A stretch of 34,485 bases of DNA from Lachnospiraceae bacterium (lineage in GTDB: Bacteria > Bacillota > Clostridia > Lachnospirales > Lachnospiraceae), in NCBI GenBank assembly GCA_016291405.1, contig JAEEXG010000025.1, positions 1-34,485 of the forward strand, written 5' to 3'. The notes under the pieces were generated by a model. That model saw nothing but the letters and a program-made list of their open reading frames with translations, had not been told where the DNA came from and made no database searches. Of this stretch, positions 16,681 to 23,512 are shown piece by piece; positions within the stretch are counted from its first letter, which is position 1, and each line of letters begins with the position of its first letter. The translations under genes and the position numbers were made by a program.

Positions 16681-17397
16681 ATGAAAATCGAAAAAGTAAA
16701 TGATCATCAGATCAGATGTACTCTAACAAGAGAAGACCTTGCATCCAGAGCCTTAAAGATGAGCGAATTGGCTTACGGATCTGAAAAAGCAAAGGATCTC
16801 TTCAGAGACATGATGGAAAAAGCGAATAATGAATATGGTTTCGAAGCCGAAAACATACCTCTTATGATCGAAGCGATTCCTGTAAGCGGTGATTGTATCG
16901 TGCTCGTTATCACCAAAGTCGAAGATCCTGAAGAACTTGATACCAGGTTTTCTAAATTTGCGCCCGGTATCGCGGATGAAGCAGACGCTGATGAAGATTA
17001 CTCCGATTCCGAAGAAGATGTAACAAGCGTTGCGGATTTGTTCAGAAAGTTAAAAGACGCTATTTCGGCCGGCAAGGAAGGCTCTGCCGAAAAAGATTTT
17101 GACGGAATGGCATTTTCTTTTGACTCTATTACCACACTTGCTTCAGTATGTAAGACTGTAAACCGTTTCTTTACAGGTTTAAGTTCTGTATATAGAAATA
17201 ACGAAAGCGGAGAATACCTTATAACGGTAAAGCGTACACCTACAGTTGACGTTTCCGATTTCGTGCAGACTTGCAATATGTTCTCCGAATACGGTGCTTC
17301 CATAAAAGGAAAATCCATTTCGGAAGGTTTCCTTCGTGAACACTGTGAGGTTATTGTTTTAAACAATGCCGTATCAGAGCTTGCGGAGATTGGCTGA
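16681..17397 (+). CDS. mecA: MecA-family adaptor protein
   Basis: 238 residues. MecA adaptors bring substrates to the ClpC unfoldase for degradation by ClpCP, and control competence and stress proteins in Bacillus. The N-terminal domain MKIEKVNDHQIRCTLTREDL aligns well with the MecA start (M-E-I-E-R-I-N-E-H), then FRDMMEKANNEYGFEAEN. An acidic linker follows (about 112-125, DEADADEDYSDSEEDV), and the C-terminal ClpC-binding-type domain contains YLITVKR and FSEYGASIKGKSISEGFLREHCEVIV. Because the N-terminus matches the family, ATG 16681 is the true start even though it has no ribosome-binding site. Single gene ended by a terminator. Confidence 0.88.
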   Translation: MKIEKVNDHQIRCTLTREDLASRALKMSELAYGSEKAKDLFRDMMEKANNEYGFEAENIPLMIEAIPVSGDCIVLVITKVEDPEELDTRFSKFAPGIADEADADEDYSDSEEDVTSVADLFRKLKDAISAGKEGSAEKDFDGMAFSFDSITTLASVCKTVNRFFTGLSSVYRNNESGEYLITVKRTPTVDVSDFVQTCNMFSEYGASIKGKSISEGFLREHCEVIVLNNAVSELAEIG

Positions 17398-17411
17398 CAA
17401 CAAAATAAAAT

Positions 17412-17445
17412 GGGGCTGACCGTAAGGTTCAGCCCCTTTCTTTTT
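17412..17445. terminator. Bidirectional terminator between mecA and the DUF1858 gene
   Basis: GGGGCTGA (17412-17419) pairs with TCAGCCCC (17429-17436), extended by CC/GG around a one-base bulge, followed by a T-rich tract. It serves the two convergent genes. Confidence 0.88.
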
Positions 17446-17458
17446 GTGACCAAGTTAA

Positions 17459-17650
17459 TTAAATTGCTTCAATTGCCTTCATCAAATCATCAATATCGAT
17501 TCCGTGAACCATGGCAGCTTCTTCCAAAGTTTCACCCTGGGAAGCAGGACAGCCTAAGCAATGCATTCCGGCTTCAAGTAAAGCAGGTGCTACTTCGGGC
17601 TTCTTAACTAAAATCTCACCGATGGTCATATCTTTTGTAATATCAGCCAT
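17459..17650 (-). CDS. DUF1858 small protein with CxxC
   Basis: 63 residues from ATG 17650, which has AAAGGAG 7 bases upstream. The frame is open back to 17695, but that start would precede the predicted transcript start near 17670. [20 protein letters not shown], then MHCLGCPAS, is the DUF1858 (hybrid-cluster-associated disulphide oxidoreductase type) pattern with one C-x2-C pair. Such proteins are common in anaerobes and presumed redox-related or metal-binding; no reaction is established. It is divergent from the pyruvate formate-lyase genes. Confidence 0.85.
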   Translation of the reverse strand: MADITKDMTIGEILVKKPEVAPALLEAGMHCLGCPASQGETLEEAAMVHGIDIDDLMKAIEAI

Positions 17651-17676
17651 ATAAAACTCCTTTCTTAAACACATGT

Positions 17677-17705
17677 AGTATAATACATAACCCACCTCTT
17701 TTCAA
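17677..17705 (-). promoter_or_regulatory. Promoter of the DUF1858 gene
   Basis: On the minus strand, TTGAAA (17705-17700), 17-base spacer, TATACT (17682-17677). The start near 17670 gives a 19-base leader with the ribosome-binding site. Confidence 0.8.
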
Positions 17706-17762
17706 GTTGGGAAAATGGCTTAAATAAAGGATTTTGTACTAAAAAAAGAACACTCTCGATTA

Positions 17763-17791
17763 TTGACTCGGGTATATTGTTATTCTATAAT
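17763..17791 (+). promoter_or_regulatory. Promoter of the split pyruvate formate-lyase operon
   Basis: TTGACT (17763-17768), exactly 17 bases, TATAAT (17786-17791): a near-consensus sigma-A-type promoter. The transcript would begin near 17798, with a leader of about 100 bases. Confidence 0.85.
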
Positions 17792-17795
17792 TAGG

Positions 17796-17853
17796 ATGCA
17801 TTTACCAGATGTATAATGCATAAGAAAAATTTACGATGATTTTTTCGTCGAAA
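17796..17853 (+). promoter_or_regulatory. Inverted repeats at the pfl transcript start and leader
   Basis: ATGCATT (17796-17802) and AATGCAT (17815-17821) form a 7-bp inverted repeat straddling the predicted start site, as an operator might. A second, imperfect hairpin around ACGATGA-TTTT-TTCGTCGA lies at about 17832-17850. No known operator consensus is matched. Confidence 0.4.
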
Positions 17854-17899
17854 TTATACTTAAAAACAATTATCAAAATTTCACAGGAGGCGTTTCAAA

Positions 17900-19939
17900 A
17901 TGAGACCAGAATGGAAAGATTTTGTAGGCGGCAAGTGGGAAAATGAAATCAACGTACGTGATTTCATCCAGAAGAACTACCATCCTTACGATGGAGATGA
18001 TTCATTCCTTGCAGGACCTACCCAGAACACTAAAGATTTGTGGGCTATGGTAAGAGATCTTCAGAACAAGGAAAGAGAAGCCGGCGGCGTTCTTGATATG
18101 GACACAAAGGTTATCTCAACAATCACTTCACACGGACCCGGATATCTTGACAAGAGCAAGGAAACAATCGTAGGTTTCCAGACAGATAAGCCCTTCAAGC
18201 GTTCTATGCAGCCTTACGGCGGTATTCGTATGGCAGAAAAGGCATGCGCTGATAACGGATATACAGTAGATCCTGAAATTTCAGAGTTCTTCTCTGTTCA
18301 CAGAAAGACTCACAACGCAGGATGTTTCGATGCTTACAACGATGAAATGAGAGCATGTCGTTCATCTCACGTAATCACAGGTCTTCCTGATGCTTACGGA
18401 CGTGGACGTATCATCGGCGACTACAGACGTGTTGCCCTTTACGGTATCGACCGTCTTATCGAAGACAAGATCGACCAGAAGAATTCTACAGGACGTGTTA
18501 TGACAGATGATGTTATCCGTCTTCGTGAAGAACTCTCTGAACAGATCACAGCATTAAAGATGATGAAGGAAATGGCTGCTTCTTACGGCTGCGATATTTC
18601 AAAGCCCGCTACTAACGTACAGGAAGCTATCCAGGCTACATACTTCGGATATTTATCAGCAGTTAAGGAACAGAACGGTGCAGCAATGTCACTCGGACGT
18701 ACCTCAACATTTATCGATTGCTACGCTGAAAGAGACTTAGCAAACGGTACATTCACAGAAGAACAGATTCAGGAATTCGTTGACCACTTCATCATGAAGT
18801 TACGTTGCGTTAAATTCGCTCGTACACCTGAATACAACCAGATTTTCGCCGGCGACCCTGTATGGGTAACCGAATCAATCGGTGGTGTTGGTGTTGATGG
18901 ACGTCACATGGTTACAAAGATGAGCTTCCGTTACCTTAACACACTTAACAACTTAGGCTCAGCTCCCGAACCCAACCTTACAGTACTTTGGTCTACAAGA
19001 CTTCCTCTTGCATTCAAGAAGTTCTGTGCTAAGATGTCAATCATTTCATCATCAATTCAGTACGAAAACGATGACCTTATGCGTGTAACACACGGCGATG
19101 ATTACGGTATTGCTTGCTGCGTATCTTCAATGAGAATCGGTAAGGAAATGCAGTTCTTCGGCGCTCGTGCAAACCTTGCTAAGTGCTTACTTTACGCTCT
19201 TAACGGTGGTGTTGATGAAGTTACAAAGAAACAGGTTGGTCCTAAGTACCGTCCTGTAGAAGGTGACTACCTTGACTACGATGACGTTATGGCTAAGTAC
19301 ACAGACATGATGGAATGGCTTGCTGACGTTTATGTAAATACTCTTAACGTAATTCACTACATGCATGATAAGTACTGCTACGAAAGAGCACAGATGGCTC
19401 TTCATGACAGAGACGTTCGTCGTTACTTCGCAACAGGTATGGCAGGTCTTTCTGTAGTAGCTGACTCATTATCAGCAATTAAGTATGCAAAGGTTAAAGT
19501 TATCCGTGACGAAGACGGTATCATCACTGACTTCGAAACAACAGGTGACTTCCCTAAATACGGTAACGATGATGATCGTGTAGACTCAATCGCTACAGAA
19601 TTAGTTCACAAGTTCATGACAATGATCAGAAGACACCACACATACAGAGATGGCTTCCCTACAATGTCAGTTCTTACAATTACTTCTAACGTAACATACG
19701 GTAAGGCAACAGGTAACACACCTGACGGACGTAGAAAAGGACAGCCTTTCGCTCCCGGTGCTAACCCTATGCACCAGAGAGATACTCACGGTGCTGTTGC
19801 ATCACTTTCTTCAGTTGCTAAGCTTCCTTTCATGGATTCACAGGATGGTATTTCAAATACCTTCACTATTATCCCCGGAGCTCTTGGTAAGGAAGATAAG
19901 GTATTTGCAGGCGATATCGATATCGACTTGAACAAATAA
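17900..19939 (+). CDS. pflB: Pyruvate formate-lyase catalytic core, lacking the glycyl-radical domain
   Basis: 679 residues. It converts pyruvate and CoA to acetyl-CoA and formate, in the cytoplasm. The body is a clear Pfl[11 protein letters not shown], the [20 protein letters not shown] block and the active-site Cys pair in YGIACCVSS (406-407). E. coli PflB is about 760 residues with its Cys pair at 418/419; this protein stops at [20 protein letters not shown], just where the C-terminal glycyl-radical domain should begin, so about 70 residues and the radical Gly are missing. The domain is supplied by the gene at 20194. CAGGAGG lies 8 bases before the ATG. The codon use is strongly biased (CGT, GGT, TAC), as for a highly expressed gene. 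Alone it should be inactive. Confidence 0.95.
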   Translation: MRPEWKDFVGGKWENEINVRDFIQKNYHPYDGDDSFLAGPTQNTKDLWAMVRDLQNKEREAGGVLDMDTKVISTITSHGPGYLDKSKETIVGFQTDKPFKRSMQPYGGIRMAEKACADNGYTVDPEISEFFSVHRKTHNAGCFDAYNDEMRACRSSHVITGLPDAYGRGRIIGDYRRVALYGIDRLIEDKIDQKNSTGRVMTDDVIRLREELSEQITALKMMKEMAASYGCDISKPATNVQEAIQATYFGYLSAVKEQNGAAMSLGRTSTFIDCYAERDLANGTFTEEQIQEFVDHFIMKLRCVKFARTPEYNQIFAGDPVWVTESIGGVGVDGRHMVTKMSFRYLNTLNNLGSAPEPNLTVLWSTRLPLAFKKFCAKMSIISSSIQYENDDLMRVTHGDDYGIACCVSSMRIGKEMQFFGARANLAKCLLYALNGGVDEVTKKQVGPKYRPVEGDYLDYDDVMAKYTDMMEWLADVYVNTLNVIHYMHDKYCYERAQMALHDRDVRRYFATGMAGLSVVADSLSAIKYAKVKVIRDEDGIITDFETTGDFPKYGNDDDRVDSIATELVHKFMTMIRRHHTYRDGFPTMSVLTITSNVTYGKATGNTPDGRRKGQPFAPGANPMHQRDTHGAVASLSSVAKLPFMDSQDGISNTFTIIPGALGKEDKVFAGDIDIDLNK

Positions 19940-19972
19940 TTAAAGTAAAAAATCACGACAGGAGGTGGTCCC

Positions 19973-20176
19973 ATGGACAATGAAGCGATGATCGACGATT
20001 TAGTCGAGATGCTCGACAAGGGTATGGCCAAAGGCGTCGGCCATGTAAATGTTGATTTTGACGCCAACGCAGATAAGGCAAAATCGGTACAGACTATGGG
20101 ATGCACCGATTGCTCCAGAACCCCCCTCGCATGCAGTGTTCCCACATTGCATCAGGGATTGGATTCATATGAATAA
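19973..20176 (+). CDS. 67-residue protein resembling half a glycyl-radical domain, with Cys tail
   Basis: The first 37 or so residues align by eye with the start of the glycyl-radical domain of the next gene: [20 protein letters not shown] against [20 protein letters not shown]. It then diverges: the conserved [12 protein letters not shown] segment with the radical Gly is absent, replaced by a tail with [13 protein letters not shown] (three Cys, one C-x2-C) and [18 protein letters not shown] lies 7 bases upstream, so it is translated on its own. It is in the same frame as the pflB core, two stops and 33 bases later. Possibilities are an assembly or protection factor, a metal-binding regulator, or a decayed ancestral domain; none is shown. 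I know no named family for it. Confidence 0.7.
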   Translation: MDNEAMIDDLVEMLDKGMAKGVGHVNVDFDANADKAKSVQTMGCTDCSRTPLACSVPTLHQGLDSYE

Positions 20177-20193
20177 TAAAGGAGGAAAAAACT

Positions 20194-20439
20194 ATGGCAG
20201 AAGCTAATAAACAGCAGGTTGAAAACCTTGTTTCATTACTTGATGGTTATGTAACAAAGGGTGGACATCACCTTAACGTAAATGTACTTAACAGAGAGAC
20301 TCTTCTTGATGCACAGGCACATCCTGAGAACTATCCTCAGCTTACAATTCGTGTATCAGGATACGCAGTTAACTTCATTAAGTTAACACCTGAACAGCAG
20401 GCAGACGTTATCTCCCGTACATTCCACGAAGCATTCTAA
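20194..20439 (+). CDS. Free-standing glycyl-radical domain of pyruvate formate-lyase
   Basis: 81 residues that match the C-terminus of PflB and the GrcA/YfiD type: [35 protein letters not shown] and [15 protein letters not shown]. The radical-bearing Gly is in RVSGYAV. In E. coli, YfiD repairs oxygen-cleaved PflB; here the core gene has no such domain at all, so this peptide is probably an obligatory subunit. AAAGGAGG lies 8 bases before the ATG. It starts with about 15 residues of its own before the shared helix. It lies 17 bases after the 67-residue ORF and before an intrinsic hairpin. The grcA symbol is withheld because its role differs. Confidence 0.93.
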   Translation: MAEANKQQVENLVSLLDGYVTKGGHHLNVNVLNRETLLDAQAHPENYPQLTIRVSGYAVNFIKLTPEQQADVISRTFHEAF

Positions 20440-20460
20440 TCTGGATCAAGATGCTCAAGA

Positions 20461-20487
20461 GGGCTCGGTAGTAACCGAGCCCTTTTT
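20461..20487 (+). terminator. Terminator between the glycyl-radical subunit and pflA
   Basis: Perfect 9-bp GC-rich stem (20461-20469 with 20474-20482), 4-base loop, then five T. With pflA starting 28 bases on and no promoter seen in the gap, it probably acts as an attenuator that lowers activase relative to enzyme. Confidence 0.88.
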
Positions 20488-20514
20488 AAACAGAAAAAAA
20501 CTACGAGGTATATT

Positions 20515-21276
20515 ATGCAAGGCAGAGTTCATTCATTGCAAAGTTTCGGAACAGTTGACGGCCCCGGAGTAAGATATGTTGTATTCTTACAAGGATGCCC
20601 CATGAGATGTAAATATTGTCACAATCCTGACACATGGGCACCAAATGCCGGTACGTTAATGGATTCTGACTATATCATTGAACAATATGAAAGAAATAAG
20701 GGTTTCTATAAAGACGGCGGTATCACAGTAACCGGCGGAGAACCTCTTCTTCAAATTGATTTTGTAATTGAATTATTTGAAAAGGCAAAGGCAAAGGGAA
20801 TCCATACATGCATCGACTCTTCGGGAATCACATTCAATCCAAAGAGCCCTGAAATTATGGCTAAATTTGACCGCCTTATGAAGGTAACGGATCTTGTAAT
20901 GCTTGATATTAAGCACATAGATAACGAGCACCACAAAGAGCTTACTTCACAGTCCAACGAAAACATCCTTGCCTTTGCACAATATCTTAGTGATAACAAT
21001 ATAGAAACCTGGATTCGCCACGTTGTAGTGCCCGGCATTACAGACGATGACGAATACCTTTTCAAACTTGGCTACTTTATCGGTGGTTTAAAGATGCTTA
21101 AGGCTTTGGACGTACTTCCCTACCACAACATGGGTGTAGTTAAGTATGAAAACTTAGGTATCGACTACCCCTTAAAAGGTGTTCCGCCTATGGATAAGAA
21201 AATCCTTCTTGAGAAGAAGCAGGTCATCCTCGACGGAATCAAAAAAAGACGTGCCGAATTGGCAGATAAGCAATAA
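20515..21276 (+). CDS. pflA: Pyruvate formate-lyase activating enzyme
   Basis: 253 residues, usual for PflA. A radical-SAM enzyme that puts the glycyl radical on pyruvate formate-lyase, here presumably on the separate 81-residue subunit. The cluster motif is CPMRCKYCHNPDTW (C-x3-C-x2-C), followed by ITVTGGEPLLQ, the SAM-binding GGE segment. The N-terminus GRVHSLQSFGTVDGPGVRYV is typical, and it lacks the extra ferredoxin insert of other glycyl-radical activases, which supports PFL as its target. ACGAGGT precedes the ATG by 6 bases. It should need reduced ferredoxin or flavodoxin; a ferredoxin gene follows. Confidence 0.95.
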   Translation: MQGRVHSLQSFGTVDGPGVRYVVFLQGCPMRCKYCHNPDTWAPNAGTLMDSDYIIEQYERNKGFYKDGGITVTGGEPLLQIDFVIELFEKAKAKGIHTCIDSSGITFNPKSPEIMAKFDRLMKVTDLVMLDIKHIDNEHHKELTSQSNENILAFAQYLSDNNIETWIRHVVVPGITDDDEYLFKLGYFIGGLKMLKALDVLPYHNMGVVKYENLGIDYPLKGVPPMDKKILLEKKQVILDGIKKRRAELADKQ

Positions 21277-21280
21277 TCTC

Positions 21281-21309
21281 TTGTTAATTTGGTAAATCTA
21301 TATTAGAAT
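21281..21309 (+). promoter_or_regulatory. Ferredoxin promoter
   Basis: TTGTTA (21281-21286), 17-base spacer, TAGAAT (21304-21309). The start near 21316 gives a leader of about 32 bases containing AAGGAGG. Confidence 0.75.
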
Positions 21310-21347
21310 AAATGCGATGAGTTTATGATTATTAAGGAGGTTTTAAA

Positions 21348-21518
21348 ATGGCGTTTGTTATTGGTGATTCATGTGTATCATGCGGTTCTTGCGAATCTCA
21401 GTGTCCTGTAGGCGCTATCTCTGCAGGCGATTCTAAGTTCGAAATCGATCCTAACACTTGCATTTCTTGCGGTTCTTGCGCAGGTCAGTGCCCTGTAGGA
21501 GCTATTTCAGAAGAATAA
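21348..21518 (+). CDS. 2[4Fe-4S] clostridial-type ferredoxin
   Basis: 56 residues. Two nearly identical C-x2-C-x2-C-x3-C-P motifs, CVSCGSCESQCP and CISCGSCAGQCP, each followed by VGAIS, the internal duplication of clostridial ferredoxins. It is a low-potential electron carrier in the cytoplasm, a plausible donor for the radical-SAM activase encoded just before, though ferredoxins serve many enzymes. AAGGAGG lies 8 bases before the ATG, and it has its own promoter and terminator. Confidence 0.96.
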   Translation: MAFVIGDSCVSCGSCESQCPVGAISAGDSKFEIDPNTCISCGSCAGQCPVGAISEE

Positions 21519-21532
21519 TTAGTGATACGAAG

Positions 21533-21563
21533 ACAGCCTTGGATAACCAAGGCTGTTTTTTTT
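21533..21563 (+). terminator. Ferredoxin terminator
   Basis: A perfect 10-bp stem (ACAGCCTTGG with CCAAGGCTGT), 4-base loop, followed by eight T. Confidence 0.92.
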
Positions 21564-21599
21564 GTTGAAACAAATAAAGAAAACTGATATAAAGAAATC

Positions 21600-22631
21600 A
21601 TGACTAAAAAACAAAAAAGCTTAATTACAATTATTTCACTTCTGTCCCTTATTCTATTAAGCGTTTTCTTTTTAAATAAGGCTTTTGATAACAAAGAGTC
21701 CGAAGTAACTTTTTTTGCGATGGACACGGTCATGACGATTAAAGCCGCAGGTGCAAAGTCAGAAAGTGCTGTAGAAGCTTCAAAAGAAGCCATTATCAAC
21801 ATAGAAAAAAAGTTATCCGTAACGGACGAAAGAAGCATCATCCACTCTCTTAACGAAAGAAAAGAAGCATCTTTAGATGATGATTTAGAGTATTTGTTTT
21901 CAGAGAGTGAATACGTAAGAGATTTAACGGGCGGTGCCTTTAATATCTGCATCTATCCCATCATGAAAGAATGGGGCTTTACTACAGGAGATTACAATGT
22001 TCCAAGCAAGGACACTTTGAAAGAGCTCTGTAAGTTGGTGGCAGAATCAAAAATCAATATAGAAAAGCAGTCAAAATCGGTTTCTTTATCCGAAAACGCC
22101 ATGGTAGATTTTGGCGGAATCGCCAAAGGATATGCTACAGAGATTGCTGTAGAAGTCTTAAAAAAGAACGGAATCAAAAGAGCACTTATTAACCTTGGAG
22201 GAAACGTTTACGCCATTGGCAAAAAAGCTGATGGAACACCTTGGAGCATAGCTATCCAAAATCCCGATCCTTCTAAAGGTTATCTTGGCACCATAAAAGT
22301 ATCCGATAAAGCTGTGATAACATCAGGTGGATATGAGCGCTATTTTGAGGAAAACGGAATGGTTTATCACCATATCATAGATCCTTTTACAGGCTACCCT
22401 GCATCATCCGGCGCTTCTTCTGTTACAATAGTGTCAAGCGACCCTACTTTGGCAGATGCTCTATCCACTTCCCTTTACATTTGCGGACTTGAAAAATCCA
22501 CAGAGCTTTGGATGGAAAACTCATCACTTTTTGACTTTATTTTCTATGACAAAGACGGAAATCTCTTTATCACGGAAGGCTTAGAAAATGACTTTAAATC
22601 AGACTACAAAGTCCAAGTACTTAAAAAATGA
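21600..22631 (+). CDS. apbE: FAD:protein FMN transferase (ApbE)
   Basis: 343 residues. It links FMN covalently to Thr or Ser of exported or membrane proteins. An N-terminal membrane segment (about 9-26) without a lipobox Cys suggests an anchored enzyme facing outward. Family motifs are FFAMDTVMTIKA, the MVDFGGIAKGYATE block, LINLGGNVYAIGKK and HHIIDPFTGYPASSGASSVT. Only a weak ribosome site (AAAGAAA) precedes the ATG. The next gene begins inside its 3' end (44-base overlap). No Rnf or Nqr subunit, the usual targets, is in the window, so its substrate is unknown. Confidence 0.94.
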   Translation: MTKKQKSLITIISLLSLILLSVFFLNKAFDNKESEVTFFAMDTVMTIKAAGAKSESAVEASKEAIINIEKKLSVTDERSIIHSLNERKEASLDDDLEYLFSESEYVRDLTGGAFNICIYPIMKEWGFTTGDYNVPSKDTLKELCKLVAESKINIEKQSKSVSLSENAMVDFGGIAKGYATEIAVEVLKKNGIKRALINLGGNVYAIGKKADGTPWSIAIQNPDPSKGYLGTIKVSDKAVITSGGYERYFEENGMVYHHIIDPFTGYPASSGASSVTIVSSDPTLADALSTSLYICGLEKSTELWMENSSLFDFIFYDKDGNLFITEGLENDFKSDYKVQVLKK

Positions 22632-22983
22632 CCTTATACTTTTAGGTGTAATCCTCATCATAAGCTTGATTCTATTGCCTCTTTTAAATCTAAATAAGGC
22701 AAAGGACGGAGCCAAAGCGGTGATAACCGTTGACGGGAAAGAGTATAAAACAATTTCTTTAAGCGAGGATACGACCTTTACCGTAGAAACTGAATTTGGT
22801 ACAAACGTAATCACTGTAAAGGAAAATGAAATATACGTAGAATCGGCAGATTGCCCCGATAAAATCTGCGTTAATCATTCTCATATATGTCACACAGGCG
22901 AATCGATTGTGTGTCTTCCTCACAGAATGATTATCACCATAGAAGGAAAAGAGGATTCTCAAATTGACGGTATTTCACAATAG
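22588..22983 (+). CDS. NusG domain II-like membrane protein
   Basis: 131 residues: one membrane helix (about 15-33), then a small beta domain with ADCPDKICVNHSHICHTG and IVCLPHRMIITI. This C-P-x-K-x-C...C-L-P-H-x-M pattern is the NusG_II family found beside Gx-transporter and ApbE genes in Firmicutes; it is not the transcription factor NusG. The three or four conserved Cys may form a disulphide or bind metal outside the cell. GGAAGG lies 8 bases before the ATG, inside apbE. From memory, the EetA protein of flavin-based extracellular electron transfer is of this type; that link is inferred. Confidence 0.82.
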   Translation: MTLNQTTKSKYLKNDLILLGVILIISLILLPLLNLNKAKDGAKAVITVDGKEYKTISLSEDTTFTVETEFGTNVITVKENEIYVESADCPDKICVNHSHICHTGESIVCLPHRMIITIEGKEDSQIDGISQ

Positions 22984-23497
22984 TAAAGGCACAAAGAAAA
23001 CTCCCACCGCTTTGCTTGCAGAATCGGGAGTGTTGGTGGCTTTAGCCTTGATTTTTAGCTATATAGAGCATTTGATTCCAATGCCCATACCTGTTCCCGG
23101 AGTTAAGTTAGGCCTTGCAAATCTTGTTTCATTAACCGGGCTTTTCTTTTTATCACCCATACAGGTTTTACTGATTTTGGTAACAAGAATAATCCTAGCA
23201 GGTTTTATGTTTGGAAATCTATCAACCATAATCTATAGCCTTGCAGGTGGACTTTTAAGTTTTCTTGTTATGATTTTGGCCAAGAAAATTAAAGCTTTTT
23301 CTCCACTGGGAGTAAGTATTTTGGGTGGAGTTTTCCACAATTTAGGGCAGCTCCTTGTGGCTATGCTTGTGTTAAAGAGCTTTATGCTTATATCTTATCT
23401 TCCGATTCTTATTATTATCGGTGCCATAAGCGGCACACTTATAGGAATTGCCGCAAAAGCTTTATGCAAATACATAAATAAAAAAAGTGACTTATAA
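22964..23497 (+). CDS. Gx-transporter family membrane protein
   Basis: 177 residues, starting at TTG 22964 with GAGGA 9 bases upstream and overlapping the previous gene by 20 bases. About five hydrophobic helices; the segment IPMPIPVPGVKLGLANLVSL and ILAGFMFGN are hallmarks of the Gx_transp family, often labelled heptaprenyl diphosphate synthase component I. That label is doubtful since the fold resembles ECF-type S components. Its stop codon lies inside the loop of the terminator hairpin. With apbE and the NusG_II gene it forms a three-gene overlapping operon. Confidence 0.82.
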   Translation: MTVFHNSKGTKKTPTALLAESGVLVALALIFSYIEHLIPMPIPVPGVKLGLANLVSLTGLFFLSPIQVLLILVTRIILAGFMFGNLSTIIYSLAGGLLSFLVMILAKKIKAFSPLGVSILGGVFHNLGQLLVAMLVLKSFMLISYLPILIIIGAISGTLIGIAAKALCKYINKKSDL

Positions 23498-23510
23498 AAG
23501 TCACTTTTTT
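23481..23510. terminator. Bidirectional terminator between the ApbE operon and dnaB
   Basis: Perfect 13-bp inverted repeat (23481-23493 with 23498-23510), A6 and T6 at the ends, 4-base loop that includes the transporter stop codon. It serves convergent operons. Confidence 0.93.
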
Positions 23511-23512
23511 AT

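Noticed and set aside
16998-17453. A 151-codon open frame antisense to mecA
   Set aside because: It is a shadow of a clear MecA coding sequence, with no ribosome site or promoter and no protein-like domain.
17459-17695. The longer DUF1858 reading frame starting at 17695
   Set aside because: Its start lies upstream of the predicted transcript start, while ATG 17650 has a good ribosome site and the family's N-terminus.
19786-20145. A 119-codon minus-strand frame across the pflB 3' end and the 67-residue ORF
   Set aside because: It is antisense to highly biased pflB codons; the plus-strand small ORFs have strong ribosome sites and homology.
17900-20439. The split pyruvate formate-lyase as a simple frameshift or sequencing error
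   Set aside because: The two small ORFs each have their own ribosome-binding sites and starts, there is a 33-base gap after the core stop, and a whole extra protein lies between, so no single-base change would restore one protein.
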